Origin: JBBIPZ01 sp037442505 [NCBI: Deltaproteobacteria bacterium]
Lineage (GTDB): Bacteria > CALINM01
Length of the DNA stretch: 64,000 nt
Direction: 5' to 3'
Assembly: GCA_037442505.1 (NCBI GenBank)
Contig: JBBIPZ010000009.1
Location: 18,588 to 82,587, forward strand
Both the position numbers and the translations under genes were made by a program. Numbering within the stretch: the stretch's first letter is position 1; every line of letters begins with the position of its first letter. Below the pieces are notes generated by a model, which did no database searches, was not told the DNA's origin, and worked only from the letters and a program-made list of their open reading frames with translations. Below, piece by piece: positions 15,900 through 26,964 of this stretch.

Positions 15900-17509
15900 T
15901 GAGAACAACTATATTTTTTTTATGTTTTGTAATGTTTTTTGCATGTAAGGCTGACAAGCCTGTATCTGTATCTAATAAATCGGGAAATTTAAAGCCCGAC
16001 TATGGTGATATGTTGATAGAAGGAAGCATTGGAGATGCCAGCAATCTAATTCCATTTCTTGCCTCTGATAGTGCCTCTCATCAGGTAGCTGACCTTGTTT
16101 ATAATGGGCTTGTTAAATATGATGAAAATTTGAGAATCGTAGGAGACTTAGCAGAGTCTTTCACTGTTTCAAAAGATGGAATGAAGATAGTGTTTAAGTT
16201 AAGAAAAGGCGTAAAATGGCATGATGGGAAGGAATTAACTGCTGATGATTGTGAATTTACCTATAAATTAATAACAAACCCGGAAACGCCAACACCTTAT
16301 TCAGGCGACTTTGTTATGGTAAAAAATGCTTATGCAAAAGACAAATATACATTTGTAGTGGAATATAAAGAACCCTTTGCGCCTGCTATTTCAAGTTGGG
16401 GTGTATCAATTGTTCCAAAGCATCTGCTCGAAGGTCAAGACGTTACAAAATCTCCACTACAAAGAAGTCCAATAGGAACAGGACCTTTTATTTTTAAGAG
16501 CTGGCAGCAGGGAGAAAAGATTGAGCTTAAATACAATGATGAATATTTTGAGGGAAGACCTTATCTTAATGGTGTTGTATTTAGAGTTATACCAGATATG
16601 GCAACAATGTTTTTGGAACTAAAATCTGAAAATGTTGATTTTTCTGCATTGACACCAGTTCAATATGAAAGACAAGCAAATACAAAAAAGATAACGGAAA
16701 AGTTTAACAAATATAAGTATTTAGCCTTTGCTTACACCTATTTTGGTTTTAATCTAAAAAAGGATTTGTTCAAAGATGTTAGGGTTAGAAAGGCAATTGC
16801 TTATGCAATTGATAAAAAAGAGATTATTAAAGGTGTTTTGTTAGGATTGGGAGAGGAAGCAACAGGTCCGTATAAGCCTGATATGGAATGGTATAACGGA
16901 AATGTTGAAAGATATGAGTTTAATCCCGAATATGCGAAAAAGTTACTTGCAGAGGCAGGTTATGAAGACAGAGATGGCGATGGAGTTTTAGAAAAAAACG
17001 GAAAACCATTAAGGTTTACTGTGTTAACAAATCAGGGCAACGATGCAAGAATTAAAACAGCAGAAATAATTCAAAGAAGGCTTAAAAATGTCGGCATTGA
17101 TATGAAAATATTGGTTCTGGAATGGGCGGCGTTTATCAAGGAATTTGTGAGCAAAAGACGTTTTGATGCCTTAATTTTAGGATGGACAATACCACAGGAT
17201 CCCGATTTGTTTGACATCTGGCATTCATCTAAAATGGATGCAAGAGGCTTGAATCACTATAGCTATTCAAATCCAGAGGTGGATAGACTTTTGGAGTTAG
17301 GCAGAAAAACAGTTGATAAAGAAAAAAGAAGAAAAATTTATTTTAAAGTTCAAGAAATATTAGCTGATGATGTGCCGTGTGTGTTTTTATATGTACCTTA
17401 TGCATTACCTGTTGTACATAAAAGATTTAGAGGTGTGTCGCCAATGCCAGCTGGTATAGCATATAATAAGTATAAATGGGGAGTGCCCAGGATTGAACAA
17501 AAGTATTAG
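15899..17509 (+). CDS. Peptide/nickel ABC transporter substrate-binding lipoprotein (SBP family 5)
   Basis: A 536-residue solute-binding protein with a lipoprotein signal (Cys 16, in VMFFAC). It has the family 5 landmarks SASHQVADLVYNGLVKYD, LAESFTVSKDG, FKLRKGVKWHDGKELTADD (about 100-118) and GTGPFIFKSWQQGEKIEL. It captures oligopeptides (or nickel or other ligands) for the permeases that follow. Its ATG shares a base with the previous stop (TAATG), so translation is coupled. Family 5 proteins are typically about 500-550 residues, so it is complete. The ligand cannot be told. Confidence 0.93.
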   Translation: MRTTIFFLCFVMFFACKADKPVSVSNKSGNLKPDYGDMLIEGSIGDASNLIPFLASDSASHQVADLVYNGLVKYDENLRIVGDLAESFTVSKDGMKIVFKLRKGVKWHDGKELTADDCEFTYKLITNPETPTPYSGDFVMVKNAYAKDKYTFVVEYKEPFAPAISSWGVSIVPKHLLEGQDVTKSPLQRSPIGTGPFIFKSWQQGEKIELKYNDEYFEGRPYLNGVVFRVIPDMATMFLELKSENVDFSALTPVQYERQANTKKITEKFNKYKYLAFAYTYFGFNLKKDLFKDVRVRKAIAYAIDKKEIIKGVLLGLGEEATGPYKPDMEWYNGNVERYEFNPEYAKKLLAEAGYEDRDGDGVLEKNGKPLRFTVLTNQGNDARIKTAEIIQRRLKNVGIDMKILVLEWAAFIKEFVSKRRFDALILGWTIPQDPDLFDIWHSSKMDARGLNHYSYSNPEVDRLLELGRKTVDKEKRRKIYFKVQEILADDVPCVFLYVPYALPVVHKRFRGVSPMPAGIAYNKYKWGVPRIEQKY

Positions 17510-17524
17510 TGTTGAGGTAAAGTA

Positions 17525-18499
17525 ATGTTTTACTATCTTTCAAGACGTATAATAGCAATGATCCCTGTGCTTTTTGGCATCACATTAATCTCGTTTTTCA
17601 TTATAAATTTAGCACCGGGCGAGCCTACAGATATGCAGGTAGAGTTGAATCCTCGTATCACACCTGAAATAATAGAGAAGTTAAGAAAACATTACGACTT
17701 AGATAAACCTATTCACGTAAGGTATATAAAATGGCTTAAAAATCTTGCTACTCTTGATTTTGGTAAATCTTTAACACCCGATGGCAGAAATGTGATGGAT
17801 AAAATTAAAGAAAGAATACCATTAACAATAACCATCAATCTTATTTCTATGTTCATAATAATCATCTTTTCGATACCACTTGGGGTGTTTGTTAGTACCC
17901 ACAGAGGTACAATTAGAGAACGACTAACGACAATGCTGTCGTTCTTTTTCTACTCAATCCCAAGCTTCTGGCTTGCAATAGTACTTATAATGGTTTTTGG
18001 TGTCTATTTAGGTTGGCTGCCTGTCTCTGGGCTAAAATCGTTGCATTATGGCAGTTTAAGCAGTGTGCAAAAATTTTTCGATCTGGCAAAACATCTTTTA
18101 CTTCCGATATTAGTTGCCTCTGTGGGTGGGATAGCGGCATTTTCAAGATATGTATCCTCAAATTTTGACGATGTAATTAAGCAGGAGTATATTCTTCTTG
18201 CTCGAGCAAAGGGGATTCCTGAGCGTGTTATTTTAAAAAAACATGCCTTAAAAAATGCGCTTATTCCAGTAATAACAATTTTAGGCTTATCTGTTCCTGG
18301 TTTGATTAGCGGGAGTGTAATTTTTGAGTCTATCTTTGCGTTACCGGGTATGGGGCAGTTGTTATACCAGTCTGTTATGGCAAGGGATTATCCAACCATA
18401 ATGGGCATGCTTGTTATTACATCTTTCTTGACACTTATTGGAAATTTGCTTGCTGATATAGGTTATATGATAGCAGATCCGAGGATTAAGTATCGATGA
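17525..18499 (+). CDS. ABC transporter permease, DppB-like
   Basis: A 324-residue inner-membrane permease that starts MFYYLSRRIIAMIPVLFGITL, the usual DppB/OppB N-terminus. The binding-protein-dependent transport loop is EYILLARAKGIPERVILKKHALKNALIP (about 220-247), where the ATPase docks. Six membrane segments are expected. It pairs with the next gene, which overlaps it by four bases. Together with the upstream lipoprotein they form the membrane and capture parts of a dipeptide/oligopeptide-type importer. Confidence 0.94.
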   Translation: MFYYLSRRIIAMIPVLFGITLISFFIINLAPGEPTDMQVELNPRITPEIIEKLRKHYDLDKPIHVRYIKWLKNLATLDFGKSLTPDGRNVMDKIKERIPLTITINLISMFIIIIFSIPLGVFVSTHRGTIRERLTTMLSFFFYSIPSFWLAIVLIMVFGVYLGWLPVSGLKSLHYGSLSSVQKFFDLAKHLLLPILVASVGGIAAFSRYVSSNFDDVIKQEYILLARAKGIPERVILKKHALKNALIPVITILGLSVPGLISGSVIFESIFALPGMGQLLYQSVMARDYPTIMGMLVITSFLTLIGNLLADIGYMIADPRIKYR

Positions 18500-19341
18500 G
18501 AGAGACTTTTTTTCAACAAGTTTTAAAGCGATTTAATGCAAGGAAAAGCTCTGTAATTTCATTGTTTATTATAATATCTTTGATACTTTTATCTTTTGCA
18601 GGTCCTATTTTTTTACCTTACTCACCTGATGAAATTAATGTTGATGCGATACTTTTGCCGCCTTCAACCTTACACTGGTTTGGTACTGATGCATTGGGTA
18701 GAGACGTATTCACTCGTATAGTTTATGGAGGTAGAATTTCTTTGCTGGTAGGATTTGTTGCAGAGGGCATTGCAGTAATTATAGGGCTGATCTTGGGAAG
18801 TATTAGTGGCTATTATGGTGGAAAAGTTGATAGTGTGATTATGCGTTTTGCCGATATTATGCTATGTTTCCCTACATTTTTCTTAATTCTTTCTGTTATA
18901 ACATTTCTTGAACCAAATATCTGGAACATAATGATAGTTATAGGGTTGACTGGCTGGATGCAGATTGCAAGGCTTGTAAGAGGAGAGTTTTTAACCCTGA
19001 GGGAAAGAGAATTTGTGTTATATGAAAAGGTGCTTGGTAGTAGCAACTTTTACATTATTTTCAAGCATATACTTCCAAACGCACTCAATCCTGTAATTGT
19101 TTCAGCTGCGTTTGGCATTGCTGGTGCTATCCTTACTGAGAGTGCTTTAAGTTTTTTAGGCTTAGGCGTGCAACCACCTATTCCAAGTTGGGGTAATATT
19201 TTGACTTCTGGTAAAGATATGATGGAAGCAGCATGGTGGCTTTCTGTTTTTCCAGGTTTATTTATTTTTGTCTCTATTTTGTGTTACAATCTAGTTGGCG
19301 AGGGATTAAAAGAAGCTCTAAATCCCAAATACTACAAGTAA
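18496..19341 (+). CDS. ABC transporter permease, DppC-like
   Basis: A 281-residue permease with the DppC/OppC N-terminal segment, then HWFGTDALGRDVFTRIVYGGRISL (about 54-77), a signature of this subfamily. The ATPase-docking loop is LREREFVLYEKVLGSSNFYIIFKHILPNALNP. The ending AAWWLSVFPGLFIFVSILCYNLVGEGL is typical. It overlaps the DppB-like gene by four bases. No ATPase gene (DppD/DppF) follows; the operon runs into a DUF89 gene. The ATPases must be encoded elsewhere or be shared. Confidence 0.94.
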   Translation: MRETFFQQVLKRFNARKSSVISLFIIISLILLSFAGPIFLPYSPDEINVDAILLPPSTLHWFGTDALGRDVFTRIVYGGRISLLVGFVAEGIAVIIGLILGSISGYYGGKVDSVIMRFADIMLCFPTFFLILSVITFLEPNIWNIMIVIGLTGWMQIARLVRGEFLTLREREFVLYEKVLGSSNFYIIFKHILPNALNPVIVSAAFGIAGAILTESALSFLGLGVQPPIPSWGNILTSGKDMMEAAWWLSVFPGLFIFVSILCYNLVGEGLKEALNPKYYK

Positions 19342-19354
19342 TCAGGAGGAAGAA

Positions 19355-20212
19355 ATGAAGTTAATGCCTCAATGTATTCCGTGTTTTTATAAACAGGCTT
19401 CCATCGTTGCTAATATGCTTAATGTTGATGATTCCACAAAGATAAAGCTTTTTAAAGGTATCTCAAAGGTGTTATCAGATGTTATAGATGAAAACTCCTC
19501 ACCTGCGAAGATTGCTACTCCAATACACAACTTTGTAAGAGAGTTTTTAGGTGTTGCTGATCCTTTTGAAGATGTTAAAAAACTCTCTAACGATAAAATG
19601 CTCTCGATGTATGATAGTTTTAAAAAGATTATTATCAGCTCTCCTGAGCCTTTAAAAATGGCGGCCACATTTGCGATTATCGGAAATTTGATAGATTATA
19701 GTCTTTTTGAGAATGTTAATTTAGAAACTATACAGGAAAAGATAAAAGGATTTAAGCCGGCAATATTTGACTTTGACCAGTTTAGTGAAGCGATATCAAA
19801 GTCAGAACGGGTGTTGTATATAACTGATAATGCTGGAGAAGTTGTTTTTGATAAGCTGCTTATTGAAGAACTTTTCAAGATGAAAAAGAAGATAATCGTT
19901 GTGGCAAAAGAAAAACCCATACTTAACGATGCCACCGTTGCTGATGTAAATTATGTTAGTATTTCAAAGTTTGGTAAAGTTTTCGGAACTGGTAACAGTG
20001 AAGTTGGCACAATCTATCCTTCAAAAAATGAAGTTTTAAATAAGGCATTTAAAACGGCTCAGGTTATAATATCGAAAGGGCAGGCAAACTTTGAGACGTT
20101 GGTTGATACTGACGGACCAATATATTTCCTTTTTGTTGTGAAATGTAAGGCAGTAGCTGACTATTTGAATGTGTCAGAAGGTGCACCAATTTTGTTGAAA
20201 AATAAAAAATAA
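19355..20212 (+). CDS. DUF89/ARMT1-like metal-dependent phosphatase family protein
   Basis: A 285-residue protein of the DUF89 family (damage-control phosphatase fold). The N-terminus has the paired Cys motif MPQCIPCFYKQ characteristic of prokaryotic members. The core has YITDNAGEVVFD (about 151-162) and VIISKGQANFETL (about 235-247), the metal and phosphate-binding loops. Some members dephosphorylate harmful sugar phosphates or phosphopantetheine; the substrate here is unknown. It has a good ribosome site (AGGAGG). It sits between the peptide permease genes and apgM, and the link with sugar-phosphate metabolism of apgM and manC is suggestive only. Confidence 0.85.
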   Translation: MKLMPQCIPCFYKQASIVANMLNVDDSTKIKLFKGISKVLSDVIDENSSPAKIATPIHNFVREFLGVADPFEDVKKLSNDKMLSMYDSFKKIIISSPEPLKMAATFAIIGNLIDYSLFENVNLETIQEKIKGFKPAIFDFDQFSEAISKSERVLYITDNAGEVVFDKLLIEELFKMKKKIIVVAKEKPILNDATVADVNYVSISKFGKVFGTGNSEVGTIYPSKNEVLNKAFKTAQVIISKGQANFETLVDTDGPIYFLFVVKCKAVADYLNVSEGAPILLKNKK

Positions 20213-20247
20213 TTTTGCCGTTAAAATTACTTTTTTAAGAGGAAAGT

Positions 20248-21450
20248 ATGAAATATGTTGTTGTGATTGCTGATGGGATGGCAGATTATCCAGTGGAAGA
20301 ACTCAATGGAAAAACACCTTTGGATGTGGTACCTAAACCTACTATTGACAATTTAGCTTCCAACGCCCTTTGTGGAATTGTAAAAACAGTGCCGCAAAAT
20401 ATGCCTCCTGGTAGTGATGTCGCCAATTTAAGTATTTTTGGCTATGACCCAACAAGGGTTTTTTCAGGTAGAGCTCCTCTGGAAGCTGCAAGTATGGGCG
20501 TAGAAATGGAGCTTGGTGATGTTGCATTTCGGTGCAATCTTGTCACATTAAGAAAAAATGGTGGCAAAACAGTAATGGATGATTACAGTGCGGGACACAT
20601 CACTACTGCCGAGGCTGAGCCATATATAAAACTTCTTAATGAAAAGATTGGCGAAAAGGATATTGTATTTTACAGAGGTGTTAGTTACAGGCACCTTATG
20701 TTGTGGAAAAACGGAAAATTTGATATGAAACTGACTCCACCACACGATATTCCAGATAAAGATGTATCTCAATTCATGCCGAAAGGAGACGGTGCTGATT
20801 TCATTACTCACTTGATGTTGGAATCGCAAAAAATATTTAAAGATTGTGAAATCAATAAGGCAAGGAAATCTTCAGGTAAAAGGGAAGTAAGCTCTATATG
20901 GTTATGGGGACATGGCAAAAAGCCCAGTATGCCAACCTTCATAGAAAAATTTAGCTTAAATGGTGCTGTTATATCCGCAGTTGATTTAATTTTTGGCATT
21001 GGTGCGCTGGCAGGTTTGAAAATGATAAAGGTACAAGGGGCTACGGGATATATCGATACGAACTTTGAAGGAAAGGCTAATGCTGCCATCGAGGCACTTA
21101 GAAGCAACGATATATGCTTTGTACATATTGAGGCTTGTGACGAGGCATCTCATGAAGGTAGTTTAGAGAAGAAGAAGGCAGGAATTCAGGCTATTGATAA
21201 CAGATTTTTGAAAACTTTGCTAAAAGGGTTGGAACAGTATGACGAATATCGATTATTGTTTTGTATCGATCATCCTACTCCAGTCAAATTGAAAACTCAC
21301 GTTTCTGATCCTGTGCCATTTTTTATTTATGACAACAAGAGAAAATACAAAGGAGTGGAGAATTTTTCCGAAAAATCATGTAAAAACGCTAACTTTTTTA
21401 TAGAGGAAGGTTACAAGCTTATAAATATTTTGTTCAATGGAGATATCTAA
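20248..21450 (+). CDS. apgM: Cofactor-independent phosphoglycerate mutase (archaeal/ApgM type)
   Basis: ApgM interconverts 3- and 2-phosphoglycerate in glycolysis and gluconeogenesis without 2,3-bisphosphoglycerate. The 400-residue protein has KYVVVIADGMADYPVEEL (2-19, metal-binding Asp), then GSDVANLSIFGYDP (about 56-69, with the Ser expected to form the phosphoenzyme), SGRAPLEAASMGVE, the metal-binding HIEACDEASHEG (about 292) and CIDHPTPV. It belongs to the alkaline phosphatase superfamily in the version common in archaea, anaerobes and thermophiles. The ribosome site is AGAGGAAAG. It probably continues into manC. Confidence 0.94.
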   Translation: MKYVVVIADGMADYPVEELNGKTPLDVVPKPTIDNLASNALCGIVKTVPQNMPPGSDVANLSIFGYDPTRVFSGRAPLEAASMGVEMELGDVAFRCNLVTLRKNGGKTVMDDYSAGHITTAEAEPYIKLLNEKIGEKDIVFYRGVSYRHLMLWKNGKFDMKLTPPHDIPDKDVSQFMPKGDGADFITHLMLESQKIFKDCEINKARKSSGKREVSSIWLWGHGKKPSMPTFIEKFSLNGAVISAVDLIFGIGALAGLKMIKVQGATGYIDTNFEGKANAAIEALRSNDICFVHIEACDEASHEGSLEKKKAGIQAIDNRFLKTLLKGLEQYDEYRLLFCIDHPTPVKLKTHVSDPVPFFIYDNKRKYKGVENFSEKSCKNANFFIEEGYKLINILFNGDI

Positions 21451-21451
21451 A

Positions 21452-22846
21452 ATGGAAAAACTTAAAATTTTTATTCTTGCTGGTGGTAAAGGAACAAGAC
21501 TCTGGCCGTTAAGTAGAGAAAACTTTCCAAAACAGTTTATAAATTTTTTCGGAGATACATCTCTTTATGAGCAGACGCTTTTTAGAGCTATGAAGTTGGC
21601 AGCACCAGAAAATATATTTGTTATTTCTTCTAAAGATTACCAGGATGTTATAAAGGGATATACTGTCTCTGTCAGTGAAAAAATAGCAAAAAATTTAATA
21701 ATAGAACCTGAAGGAAAAAATACCCTTCCAGCAACGTTATTGGGTTGTTTCAAACTGAAAGCAGATGATGTTTTTCTTGTAATGCCTTCTGACCATTTTA
21801 TATCAGATGATGACAAGTTTATAAATGCTGTTGAGGCTGCTGTTAAACTTGCAAAAAGGGGTGGTTTCGTAACGTTTGGTATAAAACCAACTAAACCTGA
21901 GACTGGTTTTGGCTATATTGAAGTTGCTGAAAAGTCTAAGGTTTTTTTTAAAGTAAAAAATTTTGTTGAAAAACCAGATTTAGAAAGAGCTAAACAATAT
22001 GTAGAAAAAGGAAACTACTACTGGAATTCAGGCATCTTCGTCTTTAACTGCAAGGGGTTTTTAACAGCTACGAAAAAATATGAACCCACGATTTATAAGC
22101 TTTTTGGTAAAGGTGAGCAACATTATCTTTCTAATTACGCAAATATTAAATCTCAATCGCTTGATTACGGTATTATGGAGAACATTGATAAAAAATCAGT
22201 TTTTATGGTACCAGCAACATTTCAGTGGAGTGATCTGGGCAGTTTTGAAGCAATATATCAGGCTGCAAAAAAAGATGCTTTGGGAACAGCCAAAATGGGG
22301 GGTGCTGATGTTGTTGCTTTAGATAGTAAAAACAACCTTGTTTACAACGATGATAAACTTCTTGTAACAATTGGAGTTGAAGATATTGTTTATATTGATA
22401 CAGAGGATGCTATCTTGATTATGAAAAAAGGCATGGGAGAAAAATTGAAAGAGGTAAACAAGTTGCTTAAGGAAAAAAACAGGGCTGAAGTTAATTATAA
22501 TAAAACAGGTTATCGTCCATGGGGATCTTACACTGTAATTTTGAAGGGAGATAGGTATAAAATTAAAAAGATAGTAGTTAATCCTTTAGCGGCACTGAGT
22601 CTTCAAATGCACCATCATAGAAGCGAACACTGGATTGTTATTAAAGGCACTGCAAAGGTAACAGTTGGCGACAAAACAGTTTTTGTCCACGAAAATGAAA
22701 GTATTTACATACCAAAGTCCACATTACACAGACTTGAAAATCCAGGAAAACTTGACCTTGAAATCATTGAGGTTCAGAATGGGGAATATTTAGAAGAAGA
22801 CGATATTGTGCGTTTTGAGGATGCTTATGGAAGAACTAAAAATTAA
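21452..22846 (+). CDS. manC: Mannose-1-phosphate guanylyltransferase / mannose-6-phosphate isomerase (bifunctional type II)
   Basis: A 464-residue bifunctional enzyme. The N-terminal nucleotidyltransferase has FILAGGKGTRLWPLSREN (6-23), the PSDHFI metal block, FVEKP and YYWNSGIFVF, and makes GDP-mannose from mannose-1-phosphate. The C-terminal cupin (about 350-464) has RPWGSY, LQMHHHRSEHW and IYIPKSTLHRLEN, which identify the type II phosphomannose isomerase. The start at 21452 is preferred because GGAG sits nine bases upstream; ATG 21437 would extend into apgM. The product feeds surface polysaccharide or glycan synthesis. No other GDP-mannose gene is nearby. Confidence 0.94.
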   Translation: MEKLKIFILAGGKGTRLWPLSRENFPKQFINFFGDTSLYEQTLFRAMKLAAPENIFVISSKDYQDVIKGYTVSVSEKIAKNLIIEPEGKNTLPATLLGCFKLKADDVFLVMPSDHFISDDDKFINAVEAAVKLAKRGGFVTFGIKPTKPETGFGYIEVAEKSKVFFKVKNFVEKPDLERAKQYVEKGNYYWNSGIFVFNCKGFLTATKKYEPTIYKLFGKGEQHYLSNYANIKSQSLDYGIMENIDKKSVFMVPATFQWSDLGSFEAIYQAAKKDALGTAKMGGADVVALDSKNNLVYNDDKLLVTIGVEDIVYIDTEDAILIMKKGMGEKLKEVNKLLKEKNRAEVNYNKTGYRPWGSYTVILKGDRYKIKKIVVNPLAALSLQMHHHRSEHWIVIKGTAKVTVGDKTVFVHENESIYIPKSTLHRLENPGKLDLEIIEVQNGEYLEEDDIVRFEDAYGRTKN

Positions 22847-22876
22847 GTTTGATAATAAGCATTAGTCCGAAAAGTA

Positions 22877-22905
22877 TTGAAAAAAAAATATTAATAAAAT
22901 ATCAT
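22877..22905 (+). promoter_or_regulatory. Promoter of metK-ahcY
   Basis: TTGAAA (22877-22882), a 17-base spacer and TATCAT (22900-22905) predict a start near 22912, giving a leader of about 28 bases. That is too short for a SAM riboswitch, and none is seen. Confidence 0.55.
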
Positions 22906-22939
22906 ATTTCAGCTAACCTTAAACTAAAGGAGTCGAAGA

Positions 22940-24118
22940 ATGAAAACAAAAAAAAGGTTTCTATTCACATCAGAATCCGTCACAGAGGGGCATCCAGATA
23001 AAGTTGCTGATCAGATTTCTGACGCTATACTTGATGCGATGTTGGCTCAAGACCCATCTTCACGAGTTGCCTGTGAGACGCTTGTTACAACTGGTTTAGC
23101 TTTCGTTGCAGGAGAGATAACTACCAATGCAAATGTGGCGATACCTGATTTAGTCAGGCAAACAATACGTGAGATAGGCTATACAGAGCCTGAATTAGGC
23201 TTTGATGCGGATAACTGTGCTGTTATTACTTCTATTGATAAACAATCCCCAGATATCTCTCAGGGCGTTACAGAAGGGGAGGGTTTGTATAAAGACCAGG
23301 GTGCAGGAGATCAGGGGCTAATGTTTGGATATGCCACAAACGAAACGGTTGAGTTAATGCCCATGCCCATCTATCTTGCACACAAGCTGGCTTTAAGACT
23401 GGCTGAAGTTAGAAAGAAAAAGATATTAGATTTTGTTAAGCCTGACGGTAAATCACAGGTAACTATTGAGTATGTTGATAACGTTCCAGTCAGAGTTGAG
23501 GCTGTAGTGATTTCAACCCAGCATTCCCCAAAGGTTACCTATAAGCAAATAAAAGAGGCTATTATTGAAGAGGTTATTAAAAAAGTCATACCAGAAGACA
23601 TGCTTGACAAAAAAACAAAGTTCTTTGTTAACCCAACAGGCAGGTTTGTAGTTGGTGGGCCCAAGGGTGACACGGGTCTTACCGGTAGAAAAATTATAGT
23701 TGATACATATGGTGGAGTAGGTAGCCATGGTGGTGGTGCCTTTTCTGGTAAGGACCCTTCAAAAGTGGATAGAACCGCTTCCTACATGGCTCGCCATGTA
23801 GCAAAAAATATCGTTGCATCTGGTATTGCCAAAAGGTGTGAACTACAGGTTGCATATGCCATTGGTGTGGCTGAGCCTGTTTCGATCATGGTTGATACGT
23901 TTGGAACAGGTATTATACCTGATGTTGAAATCGAAAAGGTCATAAGAAATGTTTTTGACTTTAGACCAAAGGCGATGATTGAGTATCTTAACCTTAATAG
24001 ACCTATCTTCAGGAAAACTGCCGCATACGGACATTTTGGCAGGAACCTACCTGAATTTACATGGGAAAAGGTTAACAAGGCAAAGGAAATTAAAAAATTA
24101 GCGGAAAAGAAAGGATAA
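22940..24118 (+). CDS. metK: S-adenosylmethionine synthetase
   Basis: MetK joins ATP and methionine to form SAM. The 392-residue protein has [24 protein letters not shown] (about 9-32), [15 protein letters not shown] (about 118-132), the phosphate loop [21 protein letters not shown] (about 235-256) and [17 protein letters not shown]. The length is normal. The ribosome site is AAGGAG. It is followed four bases later by ahcY, so synthesis and recycling of SAM products are coupled in one operon with its own promoter. Confidence 0.98.
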   Translation: MKTKKRFLFTSESVTEGHPDKVADQISDAILDAMLAQDPSSRVACETLVTTGLAFVAGEITTNANVAIPDLVRQTIREIGYTEPELGFDADNCAVITSIDKQSPDISQGVTEGEGLYKDQGAGDQGLMFGYATNETVELMPMPIYLAHKLALRLAEVRKKKILDFVKPDGKSQVTIEYVDNVPVRVEAVVISTQHSPKVTYKQIKEAIIEEVIKKVIPEDMLDKKTKFFVNPTGRFVVGGPKGDTGLTGRKIIVDTYGGVGSHGGGAFSGKDPSKVDRTASYMARHVAKNIVASGIAKRCELQVAYAIGVAEPVSIMVDTFGTGIIPDVEIEKVIRNVFDFRPKAMIEYLNLNRPIFRKTAAYGHFGRNLPEFTWEKVNKAKEIKKLAEKKG

Positions 24119-25396
<1,278 letters not shown>

Positions 25397-25457
25397 ATTC
25401 TGTGTAGTTATTTTTGCACATACGATTTGTAAACATTTTAACTAAACACGATAGCTT

Positions 25458-25494
25458 ATCGCAACTTTCGGACAAAAAGTTGCGATTTTATTTA
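25458..25494 (+). terminator. Rho-independent terminator after ahcY
   Basis: An 11-base-pair stem, ATCGCAACTTT with AAAGTTGCGAT, closes a 7-base loop and is followed by TTTATTTATT. It ends the metK-ahcY unit 62 bases after the ahcY stop. The gltX start is at 25511. Confidence 0.85.
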
Positions 25495-25510
25495 TTAATG
25501 GGAGGATTTG

Positions 25511-26911
25511 ATGGTTAGAACACGTTTCGCACCAAGCCCAACAGGTTACTTACATATTGGTGGTGCCAGAACTGCACTTTTTAACTGGTTGTATGCTCGA
25601 AATAAAGGTGGTAAATTCATTTTGAGAATAGAAGACACGGATTTAGAACGTTCGACAGAGGCTTCTGTTAACGCCATTCTTGATGGTATGAAATGGTTAG
25701 GGCTGGATTGGGATGAGGGACCTTTCTTCCAAACACAAAGAATGCAAAGATATCAATATTTTGCTAACAAGTTGTTAGAGGAGGGAAAGGCTTACTACTG
25801 TTACTGCACACCGGAAGAACTTCATGAAAGAAGAGAAAAAGCTTTAAAGGAGGGTAAAAAACCTACTTACGATAGACGGTGTCGGAACTTAAAAGAACCA
25901 GTTGCTGGCAGAAAGCCTGTTATCAGATTTAAAGCACCGCATGATGGTGAAACTGTAGTGAAAGATATTATAAAAGGTATGGTTGTGTTTAAAAACGAAG
26001 AGTTAGATGATCTGGTTATAGTTCGTTCTGATGGTGTTCCCACATATAACTTTGCTGTTGTGATTGACGATGTGGATATGAATATCACTCATATCATTAG
26101 GGGCGATGATCACTTAAATAACACCCCAAGACAGATACAGATTTATAAAGCTTTAAATTTTGAGCTACCTGTTTTTGCACATGTTCCAATGATACTTGGC
26201 AGCGATAAAACAAGACTTTCTAAGCGGCATGGTGCTACTTCTGTTATGGCTTATAAGGAAATGGGGTATTTAAACAAGGCACTTGTTAACTATCTGGTAA
26301 GGCTCGGCTGGTCTTGTGGGGATGAAGAGATATTTAGCATAAACGAAATGATACAGAAGTTTAACATAGAGAATATCGGCAAATCAGCCGCAGTATTTAA
26401 TCCAGAAAAGCTTCTCTGGTTAAATGCCCATTATATTAAACAAACTCCAACAGAAGAACTTGCAATGCTTGCAAAAGATTTTTTTGAAAAAAAGGGTTAT
26501 AGCATTACGGAAAAAAGTAAGTTTGAAAGAATTGTTGAGTCACTAAAACCTCGTTGTAGAACTCTATTAGAATTTACTGAAATGGGCAGCGTATATTTTG
26601 AGAACGAATTTGATTATGATGTTGCAAGTGTAAATAAATTTTTTGCAGATAAAGATGATTCGATACTCAGTTTAATCAAAACTGCACTGGAGAATACAGC
26701 TTTGCTTGATGAAAAAAAATTTGAAGATATGGTAAAAGGTATAGCTGCACAAAAAAATGTTAAAGTAGTGACGGTAGCACAGCAGCTAAGAATTGCATTG
26801 TCTGGTAAGACTGTCAGTCCCGGACTTTTTGATATCATTGACGTAATAGGTAAAGAAAAAACCTTATACAGGTTGCAAAGGGCAATAGATTTTATAACTA
26901 AAAAAGCTTGA
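25511..26911 (+). CDS. gltX: Glutamyl-tRNA synthetase
   Basis: GltX attaches glutamate to tRNA-Glu (and, in organisms lacking GlnRS, to tRNA-Gln). The 466-residue class I enzyme has RFAPSPTGYLHIGGARTALF (4-23), with the HIGH variant HIGG, and the KMSKS-loop variant KTRLSKRHGA (about 236). A Cys-Tyr-Cys followed by Cys about 25 residues on is a zinc-binding pattern near 98-125. The start at 25511 is chosen over TTG 25508 because GGAGG is five bases upstream. It sits between a terminator and tRNA-Ser, and the Ser tRNA promoter overlaps its stop codon. Whether it is discriminating cannot be judged. Confidence 0.96.
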   Translation: MVRTRFAPSPTGYLHIGGARTALFNWLYARNKGGKFILRIEDTDLERSTEASVNAILDGMKWLGLDWDEGPFFQTQRMQRYQYFANKLLEEGKAYYCYCTPEELHERREKALKEGKKPTYDRRCRNLKEPVAGRKPVIRFKAPHDGETVVKDIIKGMVVFKNEELDDLVIVRSDGVPTYNFAVVIDDVDMNITHIIRGDDHLNNTPRQIQIYKALNFELPVFAHVPMILGSDKTRLSKRHGATSVMAYKEMGYLNKALVNYLVRLGWSCGDEEIFSINEMIQKFNIENIGKSAAVFNPEKLLWLNAHYIKQTPTEELAMLAKDFFEKKGYSITEKSKFERIVESLKPRCRTLLEFTEMGSVYFENEFDYDVASVNKFFADKDDSILSLIKTALENTALLDEKKFEDMVKGIAAQKNVKVVTVAQQLRIALSGKTVSPGLFDIIDVIGKEKTLYRLQRAIDFITKKA

Positions 26912-26936
26912 TAAAAAAAATGTTAAAAAGTAAAAT
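26908..26936 (+). promoter_or_regulatory. Promoter for tRNA-Ser (and probably SRP RNA)
   Basis: TTGATA (26908-26913), 17 bases and TAAAAT (26931-26936) lie 28 bases before the tRNA. The -35 covers the gltX stop codon. Confidence 0.55.
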
Positions 26937-26964
26937 ATTAAACTCTAAGTTAAATGGTGTTTTT

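Noticed and set aside
22847-22939. SAM riboswitch ahead of metK
   Set aside because: The leader after the promoter is about 28 bases and no conserved helices are seen.
25397-25510. T-box or other leader control ahead of gltX
   Set aside because: The only hairpin is the ahcY terminator; no specifier or T-box sequence is present.
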